Part shown: positions 51,006 through 59,625 of the stretch, piece by piece
Layout: every line of letters begins with the position of its first letter
Numbering within the stretch: the stretch's first letter is position 1
NCBI GenBank assembly: GCA_030066595.1
Contig: JASJBI010000004.1
Coordinates: 1 to 64,000 of the forward strand
Reading direction: 5' to 3'
DNA from: Alphaproteobacteria bacterium
Lineage (GTDB): Bacteria > Pseudomonadota > Alphaproteobacteria > JAJFFI01
DNA length: 64,000 bases
Made by a program: the position numbers and the translations under genes
The notes under the pieces: generated by a model
Databases searched by the model: none
What the model saw: the letters and a program-made list of their open reading frames with translations, nothing else
What the model was told of the DNA's origin: nothing

Positions 51006-51830
51006 ATGTTCATCCGAACCGAAACCACCGCGGACCCGGAGGCCATAACATTCGTGCCGGACGCGCCCGTGCTGGTGGATGGGGCGGCCGTGTTCACCGA
51101 TTCCCAATCGGCCGATCGCTCGCCCTTGGCGCGCCGCCTGTTCGAGATCGACGGCGTCGTCTCGGTCCATCTGGATACCCGCACGGTAACCGTGGCCAAG
51201 GCGCCCGAGCAGGATTGGGACCACCTTCGCACCCCGGTGTTGATGGCGATCATGGCGCACTACGGCAGCGGCGAACCGGCGCTGCGCGCGGAGGCCGGAG
51301 AGGACGACGCGCAATCGGTGCGTATCCGCGAGCTGCTGGAGACGCGAATCAAACCGGCGCTGGCGCAGACCGGCGGGGAGGCCATATTCCGAGGATTCCG
51401 GGACGGCGTGGTCTATCTGGAGATGACCGGCCGCGCCTTCGCGATGAAGGACGGGATCGAAAACATGCTGCGGCATTACGTGCCGGACATCACCGCCGTC
51501 CGGGACCACCGCGACGCCTTGCCGAAACCGGGGCTCGAGACGCCCGAGGCCAAAGCGATCGAAACCGTGCTGCGGGACGAGGTGAACCCGTCCGTGGCCG
51601 GGCATGGCGGCCATATCACGCTCTTGGACGTCCGGGGCGGGACCGCTTACATCCGGTTGGAGGGCGGCTGCCAGGGCTGCGGGATGGCCGGCGTGACCCT
51701 GAAGCAGGGGGTGGAGACCGCCATCAAGCGGGTGGCGCCGAACATCACCTCGGTGCTGGACGTTACCGACCATGCGGGCGGCGAGAACCCCTACTACCGG
51801 GCGGGCGCCGGCGGCACGAGCCCCTTCTGA
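51006..51830 (+). CDS. Nfu/NifU-family iron-sulfur scaffold protein with duplicated domain
   Basis: This 274-residue cytoplasmic protein has an N-terminal Nfu_N domain (MFIRTETTADPEAITFVP), then two NifU-like domains. The first, at about 105-168, keeps the fold (IKPALAQTGGEAIFRGFRDG) but has no CxxC. The second, at about 183-256, has GGCQGCGMAGVTLKQGV with C222 and C225, which hold a cluster between two subunits. Usual Nfu proteins have only one such domain. It would hand 4Fe-4S clusters to enzymes such as formate dehydrogenase. ATG 51006 is chosen over an upstream frame because Nfu_N begins there. Confidence 0.88.
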   Translation: MFIRTETTADPEAITFVPDAPVLVDGAAVFTDSQSADRSPLARRLFEIDGVVSVHLDTRTVTVAKAPEQDWDHLRTPVLMAIMAHYGSGEPALRAEAGEDDAQSVRIRELLETRIKPALAQTGGEAIFRGFRDGVVYLEMTGRAFAMKDGIENMLRHYVPDITAVRDHRDALPKPGLETPEAKAIETVLRDEVNPSVAGHGGHITLLDVRGGTAYIRLEGGCQGCGMAGVTLKQGVETAIKRVAPNITSVLDVTDHAGGENPYYRAGAGGTSPF

Positions 51831-51954
51831 GCCAGTTTTCCAGACCCAGCCGTCTCGGACTGAGAACCGGCTTGACCCCAGCGGGTGAGCGCAACACGAT
51901 GTCGCGCCTCGCCGAGGGCGGGGCTTTGCGGATGAGCGAACGCGATCCTGTCCG

Positions 51955-52179
51955 ATGAACCAAGAGCTGGATGCCAGAGGCCTGAACTGCCCGTTGCCGG
52001 TGCTCAAGGCGCGTAAGGCGATCAAGGCGATTCCGGAAGGGGCAACCTTGACCGTGCTGGCGACCGATCCGGCTTCCTATATCGATTTCCAGCACTTCTG
52101 CGATACGACGGGGCACCAACTCGCCGATTGGTCGGAGCAGGACGGGGTGTTTACCTTCATCATCCGCAAGGCGGCCTGA
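51955..52179 (+). CDS. TusA-like sulfur carrier protein
   Basis: This 74-residue protein starts ELDARGLNCPLPVLKARKAI; the CPxP motif cysteine (C12) carries the persulfide. Length and fold pattern match TusA-like proteins. It lies between nfu and the DUF3422 gene, in a region linked to formate dehydrogenase, which needs a sulfur ligand on its metal cofactor. It may therefore supply sulfur for that enzyme, or for tRNA; the sequence alone does not decide. Confidence 0.9.
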   Translation: MNQELDARGLNCPLPVLKARKAIKAIPEGATLTVLATDPASYIDFQHFCDTTGHQLADWSEQDGVFTFIIRKAA

Positions 52180-52230
52180 TCGGTCGCAAATCGAACGGTC
52201 GCGCCGGTCGGGGCTCGAGGGGACCAGAAC

Positions 52231-53523
52231 ATGTCAGGCATTCGGGAGCATCCCCAGCGTATTGCGCTGACCAACGAGCTGCACGCGCGGCCGTTCGCGG
52301 AACTGGCTCCCCCGGAAGAGGCATCGCATTTCGCGTTCTTGTCCGGCGATGGCGGGGCCCAGGCGGCGCGCGCCCATCTGGCGGCCATCTGCGATCGGTT
52401 CGGGGTTGCGCATCCGCCAATGGGGGCCACGCATTTCAATGTCGATCTGGGGCCTCTGCGTCTGAAATGGGAGCAACACACCGAGTTCGTCAGCTACACG
52501 CTGTTCCGGCATGGCCCGTTCGATGCGCCCTTTGCGCAGCCGCCGTCCACGTACATGCCGGAGAACTGGCTCGCGGATGCGCCGGGCCAGCTTTTGGTAG
52601 CGGTGCAGGTCGCGGTCGACGAACGAGCACGCCCCGAGCGATCCGCAGACGAGTTGACGCGGCTCTTCGTCCGGGAAAGTCTGAGCAGCAGCTTCGTTTC
52701 GGATGGCGCGGCGCGGATCTGGACCGACTTCCGCATCCACGGGGACGGCTGCAGCCACATCCTGCTGCAAGACATCCGGCTTACCCCGCGGCAGGCGGGG
52801 CGGGTGGTGCAGCGCATGCTCGAGATCGAAACCTACCGGACCATGGCGCTGTTGGCGCTGCCTGCCGCACGCGAGGCGGGACCGCGGATCACCCGGATCG
52901 ACCGGGCCCTGGCCGATCTGACCGCGCGGCTCAACGAGTCACGCCTGTTCGAGGACGAGCAAAGGCTGCTCCAGCAGCTCACCACATTGTCCGCCGAAAT
53001 CGAAGGGCTGTCCGCCGCGACCGCCTATCGCTTCAGTGCGGCCGGCGCCTACTACGCCTTGGTCAGGAGCCGCATTGCCGAACTCAGGGAACAGCGGGTG
53101 GAGGGCTCTCAAACGGTGCAGGACTTCATGGCGCGGCGCCTGGCCCCCGCCATGCGCACCTGCGAATCCGTGGCCGCCCGGCAGGAGGTTCTGTCCACGC
53201 GGATCAGCCGGGCAGCCAATATGTTGCGCACCCGGGTCGATATGGCTTTGGAGGGTCAGAACCGCGATCTGCTGGCCTCGATGGACCGCCGCGCGAAGCT
53301 GCAGCTGCGGCTGCAGCAGACCGTGGAAGGGCTTTCCGTGGCGGCCATCACCTACTATCTGGTCTCTTTGCTAGGCTATGTGTTCAAGGCGGCGAACGCC
53401 GCGGGGCTGCCTCTGGACGCGGATATCGCGCGGGCGGCGGCAATCCCGATCGTCGCGGTGCTGGTCTGGCTCGGCGTTCGGCGGGTGCGGCGTGCCGTGA
53501 CCGGCGGTGAGCACGGTGAGTGA
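52231..53523 (+). CDS. DUF3422-family membrane protein
   Basis: This 430-residue protein starts HPQRIALTNELHARPFAEL, a hallmark of DUF3422. A soluble N-terminal domain is followed by helices (about 220-345) of coiled-coil type, and two membrane helices near the end (AAITYYLVSLLGYVFKAANA and AAAIPIVAVLVWLGV). The role is unknown. The family is common in alphaproteobacteria and often near formate dehydrogenase genes. GAGGGG nine bases upstream supports the ATG at 52231. It comes before the biotin/lipoate-ligase-like gene on the same strand. Confidence 0.88.
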   Translation: MSGIREHPQRIALTNELHARPFAELAPPEEASHFAFLSGDGGAQAARAHLAAICDRFGVAHPPMGATHFNVDLGPLRLKWEQHTEFVSYTLFRHGPFDAPFAQPPSTYMPENWLADAPGQLLVAVQVAVDERARPERSADELTRLFVRESLSSSFVSDGAARIWTDFRIHGDGCSHILLQDIRLTPRQAGRVVQRMLEIETYRTMALLALPAAREAGPRITRIDRALADLTARLNESRLFEDEQRLLQQLTTLSAEIEGLSAATAYRFSAAGAYYALVRSRIAELREQRVEGSQTVQDFMARRLAPAMRTCESVAARQEVLSTRISRAANMLRTRVDMALEGQNRDLLASMDRRAKLQLRLQQTVEGLSVAAITYYLVSLLGYVFKAANAAGLPLDADIARAAAIPIVAVLVWLGVRRVRRAVTGGEHGE

Positions 53524-53601
53524 GACGGGGTGCTGGTATCGGACCCTTGCCTCGACGGGTCGGTTTCCGGCAATCAAGGCGATGATGGTGAGGAAGACAA
53601 G

Positions 53602-54324
53602 TTGAGCCCAGAGCCGAAACTTCCGCCGCTCTATCGGCTGATCGAGATCGCGGACGAGGAGGACGCGCGGCGCGCCGCCTGCCGGGCGGCGGCCGAGGGC
53701 GCCGATCCCGCGACCCTGGTCTGGAGCCGGCGACGGGACCGCCTGACTTGTGCCGTGGTCCTGGCCCCGGACCGCAGCTATCAGGAGGCCAGGCAGGTGG
53801 TGTTCGTCGCGGTCGTGGCAGTCGGTGACGCGTTGGGCGCGGTGGTGCCGGCGGGGGTGGACGTGACCTTCGAGTGGCCCGCTCGCGTGCTGGCCAATCA
53901 GGGATTGGTCGCGGAGGTGGCGTTGGACGTGCCGGCGGGAACAGGCGCTGGGGATGTGCCGCCGTGGCTCGTGGTCTCGGTTGATCTGGCGGTCAAGCCG
54001 GGGCAGAGCGGAGACTACGACGAGAGCGATCTGTCGGTGACGACGCTCTACGAGGAGGGCTGCATCGACCTGACGCCGGGAACGGTTCTGGAGCATTTCG
54101 CGCGCTATTTCCTGAGCTGGATCAATCGCTGGCAGGACGATGGCTTCGACCCGGTGCGCGGCAGCTGGACCAACCGTTTGCCGGAGCGGGGCGCGAAAAT
54201 GGGCGTGGAGCTGGCCGGCGACTGGCTGGCCGGGCGACTGGTCGCGTTGCAGGAGGACGGCGCGCTGGTCATCGACATCGATGGCGAGTCCCGGCAGATC
54301 ACGCTGGACGAGGTCCGGCGATGA
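53602..54324 (+). CDS. Biotin/lipoate protein ligase-like protein (DUF4444 type)
   Basis: This protein of about 240 residues resembles the catalytic domain of biotin/lipoate ligases: LPPLYRLIEIADEEDARRAA, then VTFEWPARVLANQGLVAEVAL and WLVVSVDLAVKPG. The usual GRGR-type ATP loop is altered to SRRRDRL, and the lysine normally after W/NDI is not evident, so ligase activity is doubtful. The C-terminal SRQITLDEVRR is like the DUF4444 domain. It begins a run of formate-dehydrogenase-associated genes. The TTG at 53602 has GAGGAAGA upstream; a GTG at 53530 would add 24 residues. Confidence 0.72.
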   Translation: MSPEPKLPPLYRLIEIADEEDARRAACRAAAEGADPATLVWSRRRDRLTCAVVLAPDRSYQEARQVVFVAVVAVGDALGAVVPAGVDVTFEWPARVLANQGLVAEVALDVPAGTGAGDVPPWLVVSVDLAVKPGQSGDYDESDLSVTTLYEEGCIDLTPGTVLEHFARYFLSWINRWQDDGFDPVRGSWTNRLPERGAKMGVELAGDWLAGRLVALQEDGALVIDIDGESRQITLDEVRR

Positions 54325-54349
54325 CGGCGGGCGGATAGGCGGGACCGGC

Positions 54350-54844
54350 ATGCTGTTTCCCAGGACCATACGGTTCGACCGTTCGGACGAGTTCGTCTTC
54401 GAGCGCGCGGCCAAGTCCGGCGAGCTGGCCGTTTCGGGCAGCTTCGCGTTTGTCCATGTCGACCCCGACCCCGTGACCTGGTCGGGGAAGCTGCGCCAGG
54501 CCTTCGGCAGCGGTCTCTTGGGCACCGAGAGCTTCGGCTGGGCCACCTTCGTCGCCATTGCCGAGGTCGAGCAGGATGAGTACGAGACGATGATCGAACG
54601 GCTGGCCGTGCATTTCGTCGAGCATTATGGGGCTCCGAGCCGGGACGCCGCGCTGGCCGCGGCCCGGGCGGAAGCCGAGTTCGCGGCGGAACTGTGCGAA
54701 CACAAGCTCAACACGCTTCTGGCGGTGGAGCGCTCGATCGGCGAGGAGGGCATCGTGGAACGGTTCAAGGTGGTCCAGCCGCCGTCGCGGAACTTCATGG
54801 CCGGGCGGGTCTGGGACGTGGTCGAGGGCGCGGATGACGGCTGA
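54350..54844 (+). CDS. Formate-dehydrogenase-associated protein (DUF6505-like)
   Basis: This 164-residue soluble protein starts MLFPRTIRFDRSDEFVFERA and has VSGSFAFVHVDP and SFGWATFVAIAEV. It has no catalytic motif that I know. By memory it fits DUF6505, a family found with formate dehydrogenase genes in alphaproteobacteria, but I cannot confirm the number. Its end overlaps the start of the next gene by 11 bases, so the two are translated together. Confidence 0.7.
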   Translation: MLFPRTIRFDRSDEFVFERAAKSGELAVSGSFAFVHVDPDPVTWSGKLRQAFGSGLLGTESFGWATFVAIAEVEQDEYETMIERLAVHFVEHYGAPSRDAALAAARAEAEFAAELCEHKLNTLLAVERSIGEEGIVERFKVVQPPSRNFMAGRVWDVVEGADDG

Positions 54845-55868
54845 GAACGAGAGCCATCCGGAATTCTGGAAGTCGGCCGGGGTCCATCTCCTGAGGCGGA
54901 ACGCGGACGGCCGCCTGGCGGTCACGGACGACTTTCTGCGCGCCTACCTGCTGCGCCCGGAAATGCAGCCCGTTGAGGAATCCTGTGCCGCCGAGATTGC
55001 CCTGCACGAGGCCCTTCTGGCCGAGCCGCGGCGCAGGGTTTCGCCGGACGAGCTGGCGGCGTTGGCGGATGCGGACGCGCGCGAGAACTACGAAGTGGTG
55101 CTGGGCTTTCGTGAGCGGCTGATCGGCGCGGGCACGTTGGAGGACTGTTACATCGCCCTGTTCGACGGCACCGGGCCCACGGTGCCGCCCTTGTTCATCG
55201 ATCAGCTGGTTCAGGCCATTCTGCGCAGCGCCTTGGACGGCTGCACGGATCCGCTGCGGCTGCGTGCGGCCGAGCTGCTGTTTCGGTCGCAGAAGGTAAC
55301 GCTGCGGGACGGTTCGGTCATGGCGGCGGACGAAGAAACGGTCGAGATGTACGCCACGACCGGAGGGTTCGGCGCCCTCGGGCGGCTGCTGGTCGAGGCG
55401 CAGACGCCCACCCGCCGCGTCGAGCTGGACGTTCTTGACGAGAGCAATGCCGATTTGTACTGGGACCGCAGCGATCGCTACGACACCGTCCTGGACCTGA
55501 GCTTCGGCCGACCCGGCCTCGACGCCCTCTGTCGGGTGCTGGAGGCCTGGGTGGCGCATCTGTTGGCCGTCGAGGTCTCAGTCCAGCCGGTGCAGTCGAT
55601 TCGCGACGAACGTTGGGTCTGGCATGTCGGACTTGACCCCGAGGCCAACGGGATCCTGAACGACCTCTACAACGGCGCAGAAGTGGGTGAGGACCGTCTC
55701 GGCCGGCTGTTGTCGCTGTTCCGTCTGGAGTTCCGCGATACCGAGGTCATGTTGCCGGCGATCGCCGGCCGACCGGTCTATCTCGGCATGGCCATGACGG
55801 AGGGTAGCGTGCTCAAGCTCAAGCCGCAGAATCTGCTGTTCAACCTGCCGCTCGTCGCGGCGGCGTGA
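54834..55868 (+). CDS. Formate-dehydrogenase-associated protein (DUF6352-like)
   Basis: This 344-residue soluble protein starts MTAENESHPEFWKSAGVHLL and has FLRAYLLRPEMQPVEESCAA, LLFRSQKVTLRDGSVMAADE and WVWHVGLDPEANGILNDLYN. I recall it as DUF6352, always near formate dehydrogenase genes, but its role is not known. It has no signal or membrane segment and few cysteines, so it should not bind metal clusters. It overlaps the gene before it and is 24 bases from the next. Confidence 0.72.
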   Translation: MTAENESHPEFWKSAGVHLLRRNADGRLAVTDDFLRAYLLRPEMQPVEESCAAEIALHEALLAEPRRRVSPDELAALADADARENYEVVLGFRERLIGAGTLEDCYIALFDGTGPTVPPLFIDQLVQAILRSALDGCTDPLRLRAAELLFRSQKVTLRDGSVMAADEETVEMYATTGGFGALGRLLVEAQTPTRRVELDVLDESNADLYWDRSDRYDTVLDLSFGRPGLDALCRVLEAWVAHLLAVEVSVQPVQSIRDERWVWHVGLDPEANGILNDLYNGAEVGEDRLGRLLSLFRLEFRDTEVMLPAIAGRPVYLGMAMTEGSVLKLKPQNLLFNLPLVAAA

Positions 55869-55892
55869 GGCATCAACCAAGGGAGCGGAGAG

Positions 55893-56099
55893 ATGGATGA
55901 AGACGCCTTCAATATGAGCGTCCGGAAATTCCTCAAGAAGGTGGGCGTGACCGCCCAGCGCGAGATCGAGAGCGCGGTCAGAGATGCCGTATCATCCGGC
56001 AAACTGAGCGGCGGCGAAACGCTCAAGGCGACCGCCGTGTTGTCGATCGAGGGCGCGGATCTGGCGGTCACCATCGACGGCGACATCGCACTAGAATAG
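55893..56099 (+). CDS. Small formate-dehydrogenase-associated protein (DUF6494-like)
   Basis: This 68-residue protein (MDEDAFNMSVRKFLKKVGVT at the start, then LKATAVLSIEGADLAVTIDG) closes the run of four genes that starts at 53602. AAGGGAGCGGAGAG just ahead of the ATG is a strong ribosome-binding region. I recall the family as DUF6494, role unknown. Confidence 0.72.
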   Translation: MDEDAFNMSVRKFLKKVGVTAQREIESAVRDAVSSGKLSGGETLKATAVLSIEGADLAVTIDGDIALE

Positions 56100-56121
56100 C
56101 GGCCCCGCTCAAGCCGCAAGA

Positions 56122-56141
56122 CGCCTCGCCGAGCCGAGGCG
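56122..56141. terminator. Hairpin after the formate-dehydrogenase-associated run
   Basis: CGCCTCG at 56122-56128 pairs with CGAGGCG at 56135-56141 around a six-base loop, 23 bases after the stop at 56099 and between convergent genes. There is no T-run, so its strength as a terminator is unclear. Confidence 0.35.
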
Positions 56142-56195
56142 GCACCGCCTTGCGTCAGGGACGATTAAACCGGCCGAACGCCCGATCGGTTAGGC

Positions 56196-56423
56196 TCAGT
56201 TGATGTTGCCCTTCTTGTGCTGGTCGTAGAGATAGCCGCCCAGCAGGCCGGCGCCCGCGCCGGCTGCCGCGCCGATCCCCGGACTTCCGGCCATCGCGCC
56301 AATAGCGGCACCGCCGGCCGCGCCGATGGCGCCGCCGCTGAGCGTGCGCTCGCCGGTGGTCTGTCCGCATGCCGCGACTCCGAGCGCCGCAGCCAAGCCA
56401 ACAGCCAAAGCAAGTTTCTTCAT
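56196..56423 (-). CDS. Small glycine-zipper lipoprotein
   Basis: This 75-residue protein has a lipoprotein signal, LAAALGVAACGQ, with C19 as the lipidated residue. The mature part is a glycine zipper (GAIGAAGGAAIGAMAGSPGI) and ends YDQHKKGNIN. Such proteins sit in the outer or inner membrane and may stabilise the envelope. AAAGGAG nine bases before the ATG supports the start at 56423; the upstream open frame is not coding. Confidence 0.82.
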   Translation of the reverse strand: MKKLALAVGLAAALGVAACGQTTGERTLSGGAIGAAGGAAIGAMAGSPGIGAAAGAGAGLLGGYLYDQHKKGNIN

Positions 56424-56522
56424 GTTTGAACTCCTTTCCCGAACCTGTTGCCCAAAGGCCCTAACTGTCTCTCTCAAGCGATCCGCGTGACTCCGACAAT
56501 CTTGTCTTGTAGGTGGACGGCG

Positions 56523-56915
56523 CTACTTGGCCTTGCACGGCCACTTGTCCACAGCGGCCGAGATCAGGCCCACGAGCGCCCTCGAATTCATGACGTTCTT
56601 GTTGGACTGGTTCTCCTTCGCCCAGCTCACGAAGATGCCGCGGAGATCCGCACGGGTCGCACCCGGGGGCGGACAAACGACCCGGCCCATGTCCTTGCCC
56701 ACCGAAACATGGTCGTGATAGTGGGCCGCGCCCTCGAGATATCCCAAGCAGAAGTTGATCGCCCGAACGGCCATGGGACTGTTGCTAGGCGCCGAGCAAA
56801 CATCAAGCAGCTGCGCCGTGGTGTTGAGGTCGAAATCGTCCTGTTCCAGGGCTGCGCCCGCCAAGCCCGGTGTCATCGCCAATGCAGCGGCGCCTGCCAG
56901 AAACGTCTTTCGCAT
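56523..56915 (-). CDS. Secreted Rap1a/Tai-like protein
   Basis: This 130-residue protein has a signal peptide (FLAGAAALAMTPGLAGA) and a mature part with cysteines in VCSAPSNSP, INFCLGYLEGAAHY, VVCPPPGATRADL and KWPCK. The pattern C...C-x-G-Y-x-x-G and P...W matches the Rap1a/Tai family, first known as type VI immunity proteins but also widespread outside that system. No type VI genes are near, so a general periplasmic role is as likely. Confidence 0.7.
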   Translation of the reverse strand: MRKTFLAGAAALAMTPGLAGAALEQDDFDLNTTAQLLDVCSAPSNSPMAVRAINFCLGYLEGAAHYHDHVSVGKDMGRVVCPPPGATRADLRGIFVSWAKENQSNKNVMNSRALVGLISAAVDKWPCKAK

Positions 56916-57142
56916 GAGTCATCCCCCCCTTTGGGTGAGTTAAGCAAAGAACATTGCGCGCATGACCTGCGTCAAAGGCTGACACAAAGCAACGCAAACA
57001 ACTACCTGATCCAGATGTCCAAGCCGCTGACACAAATCAAGGCATGTCCGCGAATATAAGGCAACAGAAACCGCAAACGCCCCACGCAATCCTGGTGATG
57101 CCGACGGGATACCGTGCCCACGCCACGCTCAAGGGGTGCCGT

Positions 57143-57535
57143 TAGAGCACTTTCCGACCATATGGGCACAATTCTGTTGCGGTTCGGGCGCGGCGGCCCG
57201 CCAGGCGCCGTCCGCAGCGCGATGCCGGAGCATCGGGTAAGGGCGGCAACGCCGCGGCTGCCCGCCCAAACGCAACCCGTCTGTCCGCTAGGGCATGCGG
57301 TCGCGCCGGCCCACACCCCCACCCGACCACCCAACGCCAGTATCCTTGTGGGTGGCCGGGTGGGGGTGTGGGCCGGTGCCGCCGCTTCAACGGAACGCTC
57401 AAGGGCCGGGGCCTTTTTCGCCATGACGTCGTCAAACGCCTAGACCGTATGACGGATACGCTCTGCGGCGTCTTCCTAGTCATGGCGAAAAATGCCTCCG
57501 GCAGAATGGGTCCATATGGTCGGACAATGCTCTAG
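57143..57535. repeat. 393-base element with nested inverted repeats
   Basis: The ends are inverted copies of a dispersed repeat: TAGAGCACTTTCCGACCATA continuing to 57165 on the left, and its near reverse complement at 57512-57535 on the right. Inside are two more inverted repeats. One has 31-base arms at 57303-57333 and 57349-57379 with one mismatch and one G-T pair around a 15-base loop. The other has 18-base arms at 57410-57427 and 57479-57496 with one mismatch. At its centre is CGTAT-GACGG-ATACG at 57446-57460. No transposase is present. The right end gives the TAG stop of the ferredoxin gene at 57532. It looks like a MITE or a composite palindromic repeat. Confidence 0.65.
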
Positions 57536-59625
57536 CTGGTTCCGCCGCCGGCTCCGTTGTGACGCCGGTTTGCCGAACGACCCTTTGCCTCTGCATCGCC
57601 GCCCTGCTTCTGCTCCTCTTCCCGCTCGCGCAGGTAATCCTCGGTCGTTCGCACGCGCGGGCGTTGGGGGCCGGCCATGATCTCGTCCTTGACTTCGGTC
57701 CGCGCAATGACCCGGCAGTCCTCGCACATCTTGATGGTGTCAACCATCGCGCCGTCCTGGAACATGTCGTGCTTGCCGGCCAGCTGTTCGACGATGCGCT
57801 CGATCGCGCTCTTCGTGCCGAAGGGCTTGCCGCAGCGGATGCACTCAAACGGCTCTTCCTCGTGCTTGACCACCGGCCCGCGCGCGGCATCGGTGAAGTT
57901 CAGCCGCGGTTCCAGCGTGATCACCTTTTCCGGGCAGGTCGCCTGGCACAGTCCGCACTGCACGCAGGCCGACTCGGTAAAGCTCAGACGCGGCGTATCC
58001 GGGTTGTCGGACAGGGCGCCGGTGGGACAGGAACCGACACAGGCGAGGCAGAGCGTGCAGCCCGATGCGTCGACCGTGACCGCGCCGAAGGGTGCGCCGT
58101 CGGTCAAGGGCAGCAGCTCGACGGGCGCCGGCGCCGCTTTGTGCAGATGGGCAAGCGCCAGCATCATGAGCGTCCGCTTGTTGCCCATGGGCAGGAAGGT
58201 CGCGGCGCTCGGCGGCGTTAGCAGCGGAAGATCGTACAGCTTGGCCTCGACCGCGTCCGGATCGTCGTCGGTGATCAACGTGGCCCGTCCATCGCCGTAA
58301 CCGATCCCGACTAGGATCTCGTTGGCGAGGGCGGTCTGTTCCTCGAGGCCGGCCATCTCGTCGCGCCGCTGCGGCGGGACCAGAACCAGCACCTGGCTCG
58401 CGCCGTAGGCGAACGCGCCCGCGAACAGATCGAGCCCCGCCTGGGTCGCCTCGTTCACGGTGAAGGGCAGGACGTTGGCCGGCAGACCGCGCCCGAACCG
58501 CGCCATCATGGAGATCATCTCCGTGCCGCGCGCCTGATCGTGGACCAGCAGCACCGGATTTGTGCCGCCCGCCTCCGCATAGGTGCCGAGCAGGCTGCGC
58601 AGCCGCTCCAGCAAGCTGTTCGCCGACGGCATGGTGTAGGCGGCGGCGCCGGTGGGGCACACGCTGTGGCAGGCGCCGCATCCGCCGCACGCATAGGGGT
58701 CGATCTCGACGATATCCCCGGCCGAGGTGATGGCCGAGGCCGGGCAGGCGTCCAGACAACGGGTGCAGCCCATGAGTTTGCTGCGGGAATGGGCGCAGAT
58801 GCCCGGATCGTAGGCGACATAGCGGGGCTTCTCGAACTCGCCCACCAGATCCGCGAGCTCGAACAGCGCCTTCTGGACCGCAGCCGGGTTGCGCGGATCC
58901 GGATTGAAATAGCCGTCGCGCTTCTCCGGAGCCGGAAAAAGTGCCGTTCCCCCGGTCAAATCGAGGATCAGGTCGCAGCGCGAGCGGACCCTGTCCTGTG
59001 GCGCGGCGAAGCCGATCCGCGCGCGTGACGAGACGGCCATGGGGGCATGGTCGTCGATCTCGATCTCGAAGGCGCCGAGATGGCCGCGTGCAGCGGTCAC
59101 GGTGCCGCGAAAGATCGGGATCTCGATGGTCTGGGGCGGTACGATATCCTCGGGCTGAGCGAGCAACAGCGTTACGTCGAGGCGGCCTGCGAGCTGTTGC
59201 GCCGCCTCCAGAGCCGTCTGGTCGCGCCCGTAGACCAGGCAGCTCCCCTCCGAGCGCATCGAGACGGTATGCGCCGGCGGGATATCCAACGCGGCTTCGG
59301 CGAGCAGCGCCGCGATCTTGGCGCCGGCCTTGCCGCCGGCCTCGGACCAGCCGGCGCGCTCCCGAACATTGGTGAAGGACAGCGCCACATCGGCGCCGGC
59401 GTCCTCGGCCGTCTCTTGAAACAGGCGGGCTTCCTGGGTACAGGCGACCAGGACCGGCCCGCCCTCCTTGAGCGCCCCCTCGAAGGTCTCAATCTGGGAC
59501 CGGCAGAGTTGCGTGCTTACGCGCGGGACATCCGCGCCGCCAAGCGCCTTGGCCAGCGATTTGCCGTCGAGCGGCATCGTCCCCTCGCAGTCGCAGACCA
59601 GTATTCGCTTGTCATTGAGCTTCAT
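57532..59625 (-). CDS. Multi-cluster 4Fe-4S ferredoxin protein of the formate dehydrogenase region
   Basis: This 697-residue cytoplasmic protein has two separate 2[4Fe-4S] ferredoxin domains. The first uses C287/C290/C294 (GCTRCLDACP) and C313/C316/C319/C323 (CGGCGACHSVCP). The second uses C523/C526/C529/C533 (CTLCLACVGSCP) and C554/C557/C560/C564 (CVQCGLCQATCP). A zinc-ribbon-like pair follows, CIRCGK (595-600) and later MCEDC. The first 270 residues resemble a redox or CoB-CoM-like subunit without clear cofactor motifs. It is likely to pass electrons to or from formate dehydrogenase. ATG 59625 begins MKLNDKRILVCDCEG; the frame is open for 48 more codons upstream. Its stop lies in the 57143-57535 element. 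Confidence 0.85.
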   Translation of the reverse strand: MKLNDKRILVCDCEGTMPLDGKSLAKALGGADVPRVSTQLCRSQIETFEGALKEGGPVLVACTQEARLFQETAEDAGADVALSFTNVRERAGWSEAGGKAGAKIAALLAEAALDIPPAHTVSMRSEGSCLVYGRDQTALEAAQQLAGRLDVTLLLAQPEDIVPPQTIEIPIFRGTVTAARGHLGAFEIEIDDHAPMAVSSRARIGFAAPQDRVRSRCDLILDLTGGTALFPAPEKRDGYFNPDPRNPAAVQKALFELADLVGEFEKPRYVAYDPGICAHSRSKLMGCTRCLDACPASAITSAGDIVEIDPYACGGCGACHSVCPTGAAAYTMPSANSLLERLRSLLGTYAEAGGTNPVLLVHDQARGTEMISMMARFGRGLPANVLPFTVNEATQAGLDLFAGAFAYGASQVLVLVPPQRRDEMAGLEEQTALANEILVGIGYGDGRATLITDDDPDAVEAKLYDLPLLTPPSAATFLPMGNKRTLMMLALAHLHKAAPAPVELLPLTDGAPFGAVTVDASGCTLCLACVGSCPTGALSDNPDTPRLSFTESACVQCGLCQATCPEKVITLEPRLNFTDAARGPVVKHEEEPFECIRCGKPFGTKSAIERIVEQLAGKHDMFQDGAMVDTIKMCEDCRVIARTEVKDEIMAGPQRPRVRTTEDYLREREEEQKQGGDAEAKGRSANRRHNGAGGGTS

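Noticed and set aside
56523-56915. Reading the Rap1a/Tai-like protein as proof of a type VI secretion immunity gene
   Set aside because: No effector or type VI secretion gene is near, and the family is common in other settings.
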